A DNA stretch of 8,349 bases from a bacterium (lineage in GTDB: Bacteria > UBA9089 > UBA9088 > JAGUXG01), in contig JAGUXG010000157.1 of NCBI GenBank assembly GCA_020061965.1, positions 1 through 8,349 of the forward strand. Direction: 5' to 3'. The notes below the pieces were generated by a model. That model worked only from the letters and a program-made list of their open reading frames with translations. It searched no databases and was not told where the DNA came from. A program made the translations under genes and the position numbers. Each line of letters starts with the position of its first letter. Position 1 is the first letter of the stretch. This document shows positions 5,215-8,349 of the stretch, in pieces.

Positions 5215-5364
5215 TTAAAAGGGTTCAAGGAAGAGAGGCGTCAAGGATGAGATGAAATTAAGGAGATCCATCACTTAAGCCCTTGAATCCTATCCTCACT
5301 TTTATCACATATTTTTTCGGTAAACTTCGTGTTTCTTGAGTATAACATGCTCTGTTAATTCTAT
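5215..5364 (-). ncRNA. Candidate small RNA or long structured leader downstream of an orphan promoter
   Basis: Transcription from the 5371-5399 promoter would start near 5364 and enter sequence with no substantial reading frame. The RNA contains GGATTCAAGG (5290-5281) and CCTTGAACCC (5230-5221), which pair over 10 bp with one G-U, followed at once by UUUU. The same left arm can instead pair its UCAAGG with CCUUGA at 5246-5241, so two mutually exclusive hairpins are possible, as in an attenuator. The alternatives are a distal promoter with a leader of about 340 nt for the epimerase, or debris of a decayed gene. Expression is not shown. Confidence 0.3.
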
Positions 5365-5370
5365 TCTAAG

Positions 5371-5399
5371 ATTATAAAAACACCTCTAATCCCTGTCAA
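5371..5399 (-). promoter_or_regulatory. Perfect-consensus sigma70 promoter with no gene directly downstream
   Basis: On the minus strand TTGACA (5394-5399) and TATAAT (5371-5376) are separated by exactly 17 bp, matching both hexamers and the ideal spacing. It lies only 17 bp after the stop codon of the DUF2723 gene and points to the non-coding region 5364-5027. It is the strongest promoter match in the window. Confidence 0.75.
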
Positions 5400-5415
5400 A
5401 ATTTTTTTGATAGTG

Positions 5416-7644
5416 TTACAGAGAATTTTTTTGTTGTTTTATCTCTTCAAGCATCTCTTTGACATTGATATTTTGAGGGTTTATCTCTATCTCTTTCTTG
5501 TATTCCCTGATAGCATCATTTATCTTATCCATCTTCATATAAACATTTCCAAGATTGAAATGAAGATTTGGATAGGCTGGGTCTATCTCTAAAACCTTTC
5601 TAAAATGAGCAAGAGCCTCATCATACATCTTTTTCTTGGCATAGTAGATAAGCCCAAGATTATTGTGGGCAAGGCAGCATCTGGGGTCAATCTTTAATGC
5701 CTTCTTAAACTCCTTGATTGCCTTATCATCATCACCTATATTGTAATAATGACCACCGCGATTATTGTAAGAGATTGAAGACCTTTGAATCATTGCCAGC
5801 GTCTCATTGTCCCTAAAGAAGTTATCGTTTTGTCTGTAATTTATCCAGACATTGCTCCCATCAAGAACCTTTCGCAGTCTCTCATCAGGCATATCTTTAT
5901 CCTCCATTTTACTCAAGTTTCCGCCTATAGGTACCAAAAAAGAGAACTCTTGTGCAACCAGTTCTTTTCCACCTGCACCAAAAGGATGGTAGATTGGATA
6001 GGTTTTGAGGTTATTGTGAATAATGTCGTTATACCTTACATTCTTATCTACTCCGCTTGTATTAAAGGTGAGTAGTTTAAGCTCTGGGCATCTATCTTGA
6101 ATCTCTTCAGCATACCAGTCATAGGCCAAACTCGGCACATCAATCAATATCAAATCTTTCCTCATATTTTCAACATAATGAAGGTAGTCCATAGTGAACT
6201 GGGTGCTATCTCCACCCTCTCCTGCAAAGACAATACCCTTCTCCTTGAGTGGTCTCATCATATTCACGCCATAATCATAAACAACATAATAGATGCTCTT
6301 ATCATTATGAAAATAATGTGTCTTAAATAGAAGGATTGGGATGATGAGGAAAGCAGGAGAAAGATACTTAAGGAAGGAAATTGTGGTTATCTGATAGATG
6401 CTAAATCCTATGCAGATAGACAAGACTACATAGGAAGGTATGTAGTAGTCTTGGATGTTTTTAATGGTGTAGTGTATAGAATAGAAGATATCAGCCAGCA
6501 ATATTAAAGCAAGGAGGAAGAAAATCGTCCTTTTTCTTACAAAAAGAAGGAGGAGGCCTATTATTCCTATCCAAACAGGATATTTTGTAAACTCTTCTTT
6601 AGGAAATTGGGTGATATGGGAGCAGAGCCTTCCAAAACGACCCTCTTTTATAATATAACCCTTATACTCCCTTGGATACTCAATCAGTCTATTTAAATTC
6701 TCTGGATTGCCCCAATTATAAGCTGGATGTTGGCTTGCCCGCATAGGAAGATATGCCCATAAGGTAAGAGGTAGGATGAAGAGTAAAGCCATCTTTAAGA
6801 AAGTGTATAGTGTAGAGTGTATAGTGTATAGTGAAGGAAGTTTATTAAAATCTAAAGAAAATCTGTGCAATCTGTGAATTTTCTTTTTCTGTGCCTCTGT
6901 AGCTCTATATTTCCAGAATGTAGCTATAATAAAGGAGATACTTGCTAGGACAATAAATGATGTCTGCATATGATGGGTGAGACTGAGACCAAGGAGGAAG
7001 GCAAATAGGTAAAGATAGCCGGTTTTAAGTCTCTCACTCCACTTTAAAAGAATAAAGATGAGGAGAGAGAGAAAGAAGGCATTCAGTGTATATTTTTCAG
7101 CTATGACTGCTTGCTCCCAAAAGGTAGCAGAAAAGGCCAGAGACAGAGAAGCAACAATGGGAGGAATGATAGAGTGTATAGTGTAGAGTGTGTGTATAGT
7201 TTTTAAATTTTGAATTTGTTTAGGATTTAGGATTTCGGATTTATCTATTCCCTGTGTCTCTGTGGTCAGTTTCAAGGTGATAAAATATGTCATCATCACA
7301 GCCAATGAGGCAAATAAGGCTGATTCCATGTTCATTCGGTAGGCTATGTTTCCAATGGGGATCAAGGTTATAAAGAACTTGCCAAAGATACAATAGAGTG
7401 GATAGCCTGTTGGATGAGGAATGCCTAAGAGATATGAGGCAGTAATCATATCGCCTGCATCATGCAGCCCAATGGTTCCTGTAAGTGTATGAAGATAAAC
7501 CCCAAATGAAATAAATAAAACCAGAAGTCCGCAAAGATAATCTATCCTTGTCAACAGCTTTGGTCTGATCAGCTCATCATTAGGAATAAGAAAAGAAGGC
7601 CATTTGATCCTTCTTTTCTCCCTTACAGACGATTTACTCTTCAC
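5416..7644 (-). CDS. DUF2723-family GT-C-like membrane protein with C-terminal TPR repeats
   Basis: The 742-residue protein starts with about 35 cytoplasmic residues and a first membrane helix (about 36-52). The hallmark DUF2723 loop follows: GLHDAGDMITASYLLGIPHP (59-78), TGYPLYCIFGKF (79-90), then AYRMNMESALFASL. Asp62/Asp65 are candidate catalytic acids of the GT-C fold. FWEQAVIAEKYTLNAF (175-190), LTHHMQTS (222-229) and about eight further helices to residue 440 are typical. A soluble domain (about 445-615, with YDYGVNMM and GDSTQFTMDYL) precedes three TPR units (about 624-657, 658-692, 693-726). Human TMEM260, which carries DUF2723, is an O-mannosyltransferase; bacterial members are presumed lipid-sugar-dependent protein glycosyltransferases. 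Start is GTG at 7644, close behind a strong promoter. Residues about 128-160 and 247-282 are repeat-derived in-frame insertions in predicted cytoplasmic loops. Confidence 0.9.
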   Translation of the reverse strand: MKSKSSVREKRRIKWPSFLIPNDELIRPKLLTRIDYLCGLLVLFISFGVYLHTLTGTIGLHDAGDMITASYLLGIPHPTGYPLYCIFGKFFITLIPIGNIAYRMNMESALFASLAVMMTYFITLKLTTETQGIDKSEILNPKQIQNLKTIHTLYTIHSIIPPIVASLSLAFSATFWEQAVIAEKYTLNAFFLSLLIFILLKWSERLKTGYLYLFAFLLGLSLTHHMQTSFIVLASISFIIATFWKYRATEAQKKKIHRLHRFSLDFNKLPSLYTIHSTLYTFLKMALLFILPLTLWAYLPMRASQHPAYNWGNPENLNRLIEYPREYKGYIIKEGRFGRLCSHITQFPKEEFTKYPVWIGIIGLLLLFVRKRTIFFLLALILLADIFYSIHYTIKNIQDYYIPSYVVLSICIGFSIYQITTISFLKYLSPAFLIIPILLFKTHYFHNDKSIYYVVYDYGVNMMRPLKEKGIVFAGEGGDSTQFTMDYLHYVENMRKDLILIDVPSLAYDWYAEEIQDRCPELKLLTFNTSGVDKNVRYNDIIHNNLKTYPIYHPFGAGGKELVAQEFSFLVPIGGNLSKMEDKDMPDERLRKVLDGSNVWINYRQNDNFFRDNETLAMIQRSSISYNNRGGHYYNIGDDDKAIKEFKKALKIDPRCCLAHNNLGLIYYAKKKMYDEALAHFRKVLEIDPAYPNLHFNLGNVYMKMDKINDAIREYKKEIEINPQNINVKEMLEEIKQQKNSL
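6799..6906. repeat. Composite repeat insertion 2 inside the DUF2723 gene
   Basis: Read on the minus strand, the segment is ACAGAGGCACAG, then two near-copies of CACAGATT, then a TAGATTTTAA tract, then a run built from CTATACACT and CTACACT units (6802-6833). It encodes residues about 247-282 (TEAQKKKIHRLH, then LYTIHSTLYTF) between two predicted membrane helices. DUF2723 relatives normally have only a short loop here. It shares 19 identical bases (6802-6820) and the same module order with insertion 1. Confidence 0.7.
7165..7263. repeat. Composite repeat insertion 1 inside the DUF2723 gene
   Basis: On the minus strand the order is ACAGAGACACAG, then AAATCCGAAATCCTAAATCC, an AT-rich AAATTCAAAATTT tract, and finally ACACTCTACACTATACACT (7173-7191). 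It encodes residues about 128-160 (TETQGIDKSEILNPKQIQN, then LKTIHTLYTIHS). No stop codon arises and the protein continues into the next membrane helix. Opening and closing modules match insertion 2, although the closing 19-mer is read in a different frame there. Confidence 0.7.
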
Positions 7645-7653
7645 GCTCCAAAA

Positions 7654-7682
7654 ATTGTAGCACGATTATTTCACTTTGTCAA
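7654..7682 (-). promoter_or_regulatory. Strong promoter of the DUF2723 gene
   Basis: On the minus strand TTGACA (7677-7682) and TACAAT (7654-7659) are 17 bp apart, with a TG one base before the -10 box (extended -10). Transcription should start near 7647, about 3 nt before the GTG at 7644. A GGAG lies only 1 nt before the GTG, too close to act as a Shine-Dalgarno, so the mRNA is effectively leaderless unless a later start is used. Confidence 0.75.
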
Positions 7683-7783
7683 TCAGAGGAAGATGATGAA
7701 ATCAAAGATGCTTGGCCTGCTTCATCTCCCACCCATAAAATAACCAATTCCATCAAAACTACCTTCTTCATTTTTTTACCCAT
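7679..7783 (-). CDS. Possible 34-residue peptide coupled to the upstream membrane protein
   Basis: The stop of the coiled-coil protein gene overlaps an ATG as TAATG (7785-7781), a common layout for coupled translation. The frame continues MGKKMKKVVLMELVILWVGD, then a short polar end with a serine run, to TGA at 7679. A basic start followed by a hydrophobic stretch resembles a small membrane peptide. There is no family match, the frame is short, and its end overlaps the next promoter's -35 box, so it may be chance. Confidence 0.3.
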   Translation of the reverse strand: MGKKMKKVVLMELVILWVGDEAGQASLISSSSSD

Positions 7784-8148
7784 TAAGCAACTGTTTTTGT
7801 CTCAAAGAATTTTCCGAATGACTTAAATAATTCTTGATGACTTTTCTCTGCAAGCTCTAAAAATTTTACAACCTCCTGATGTCTCTCCTCGATGGTCTTA
7901 AAAAATTTCATAACCTCTTGATGCCTCTCCTCGCTGGTCTTCATAACCTCTTGATGCCTCTCCTCTGCCCTCTCCTCCATTTTCTCTGCCCTCTCCTCCA
8001 TTTTCTCTGCCCTCTCCTCCATTCTTTCAAGAATTTTTCCTAAGTAAGATACACCCTCTTTGATATGCTTTCCATTAAAATAAGCAGTTATAGCCATACA
8101 CACGCCCAAAAAAGTAGCAATAAATCCCACTGCCGCTATCGTTTCCAT
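7783..8148 (-). CDS. Membrane-anchored coiled-coil protein with tandem repeats (121 residues)
   Basis: Residues 4-23 (IAAVGFIATFLGVCMAITAY) form a single N-terminal membrane helix. From about residue 34 on, the protein is a long charged helix. It has three MEERAEK heptads (43-63), then four EERHQEVMK-type units (63, 74, 88 and 101 onward) at 11- and 14-residue spacing. These periods fit a hendecad/heptad coiled coil that would lie in the cytoplasm or periplasm and probably oligomerise. The start is supported by AGGAGG 11 nt upstream and a near-consensus promoter. I know no function. Its repeated DNA shows recent internal duplication, so copy number may differ between relatives. Low-complexity coiled coils match many families spuriously. 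Confidence 0.8.
   Translation of the reverse strand: METIAAVGFIATFLGVCMAITAYFNGKHIKEGVSYLGKILERMEERAEKMEERAEKMEERAEERHQEVMKTSEERHQEVMKFFKTIEERHQEVVKFLELAEKSHQELFKSFGKFFETKTVA
7866..8023. repeat. In-gene tandem repeats encoding the coiled coil
   Basis: A 21-bp unit (CTCTGCCCTCTCCTCCATTT plus one T) occurs twice exactly (7963-7983, 7984-8004) and once nearly complete (8005-8023). A 26-bp block starting TTCATAACCTCTTGATG is identical at 7907-7932 and 7940-7965, a 33-bp period, with a diverged third copy at about 7866-7890. All periods are multiples of three. Confidence 0.9.
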
Positions 8149-8178
8149 AGTTTACTCACCCTCCTTTTATATAACCTT

Positions 8179-8207
8179 ATTATTCAACCTCACATCATTT
8201 TTGTCAA
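8179..8207 (-). promoter_or_regulatory. Promoter of the coiled-coil membrane protein gene
   Basis: On the minus strand TTGACA (8202-8207) and AATAAT (8179-8184) are 17 bp apart. The predicted start near 8172 gives a leader of about 24 nt that contains AGGAGG, 11 nt before the ATG at 8148. This is a conventional leader, unlike that of the next gene downstream. The remaining sequence to 8349 is AT-rich and shows no other feature I can support. Confidence 0.65.
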
Positions 8208-8349
8208 ATAATTTCTTAATAAGTGATATTACTATTTCAAAATGATATATCTATAGTCAACACATTAAATCTTTAGACAGGGGATAAATCTTTCTTAAAT
8301 TCCAACATCCAGTTTCTAGCATAACCTAAACTTTGACTAAATACCATGA

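Larger units (their letters stand above)
5027..5415. other. 389-bp intergenic region without a clear gene
   Basis: Between the DUF2723 gene and the epimerase gene I find no tRNA, no convincing coding frame and no GC-rich terminator. It holds the epimerase proximal promoter (5047-5076), a probable gene remnant (5107-5181), repeat copy C (5178-5213), paired arms at 5221-5230/5281-5290, and a perfect-consensus minus-strand promoter (5371-5399). Two very short minus-strand frames, 25 codons (5271-5348) and 18 codons (5215-5271), follow that promoter and overlap as TGATG. Neither has a Shine-Dalgarno or recognisable content. Confidence 0.6.

Noticed and set aside
5396..5410. TCAAAA/TTTTGA hairpin just after the DUF2723 stop considered as a terminator
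   Set aside because: The stem is only 6 bp, nearly all A-T, with a 3-nt loop and no U-tract, and it overlaps the -35 box of the orphan promoter.
7866..8023. Regular short repeats considered as a CRISPR array
   Set aside because: Repeats are directly adjacent with no unique spacers, keep a multiple-of-three period and encode a coiled coil.
8208..8349. Possible start of another gene near the right edge (ATG at the last bases)
   Set aside because: Too few bases follow to read a frame, and there is no Shine-Dalgarno in front of it.

Overview
The window comes from a bacterial chromosome of moderate-to-low GC, probably an uncultivated lineage known from metagenomes (inference). The evidence for a bacterium is the alpha2beta2-type glycyl-tRNA synthetase subunit GlyQ, consensus sigma70-type promoters (TTGACA, 17 bp, TATAAT-like) and Shine-Dalgarno sites at some genes. 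Short AT-rich filler repeats lie between genes and, unusually, inside them. I cannot name a phylum from this sequence.

Layout. 1-454 (minus) is the start of a secreted protein cut by the window edge. It shares a compact divergent promoter region (455-559) with a plus-strand operon: a NifU-type Fe-S scaffold domain (560-787), acylphosphatase (777-1058) and glyQ (1055-1948). The three genes overlap and are probably translationally coupled. glyQ is followed not by its partner glyS but by a dispersed repeat and then an unrecognised cysteine-rich protein (2038-2595). Next come two convergent minus-strand genes for single-domain TrkA-type potassium regulators (2599-3267 and 3307-3921), a second copy of the repeat (3934-4087), and an extended SDR nucleotide-sugar epimerase or dehydratase (4088-5026). 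The 389-bp gap 5027-5415 has no clear gene. It holds a perfect-consensus minus-strand promoter, foldable inverted repeats, a degenerate third repeat copy and a probable gene remnant. 5416-7644 (minus) is a 742-residue GT-C-like membrane protein (DUF2723) with C-terminal TPRs. 7783-8148 (minus) is a one-helix membrane protein with a tandem-repeat coiled coil. 8149-8349 holds its promoter and no other visible gene.

How it fits together. The SDR enzyme and the DUF2723 protein are on the same strand and could both serve glycan synthesis, but each has its own promoter, so the link is weak. The two TrkA proteins probably form the cytoplasmic gating part of a Trk/Ktr potassium transporter whose membrane subunit is elsewhere. 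The NifU/AcyP/GlyQ operon mixes unrelated housekeeping functions.

I found no complete new defence or mobile system. The most unusual signals are: a repeat family that appears to have rewritten the C-terminus of GlyQ and that abuts a gene remnant; two composite repeat insertions kept in frame within cytoplasmic loops of the DUF2723 protein; an orphan consensus promoter over a non-coding, foldable region; and several genes whose -10 box lies only 6-9 nt before the start codon with no usable Shine-Dalgarno, which suggests leaderless mRNAs.
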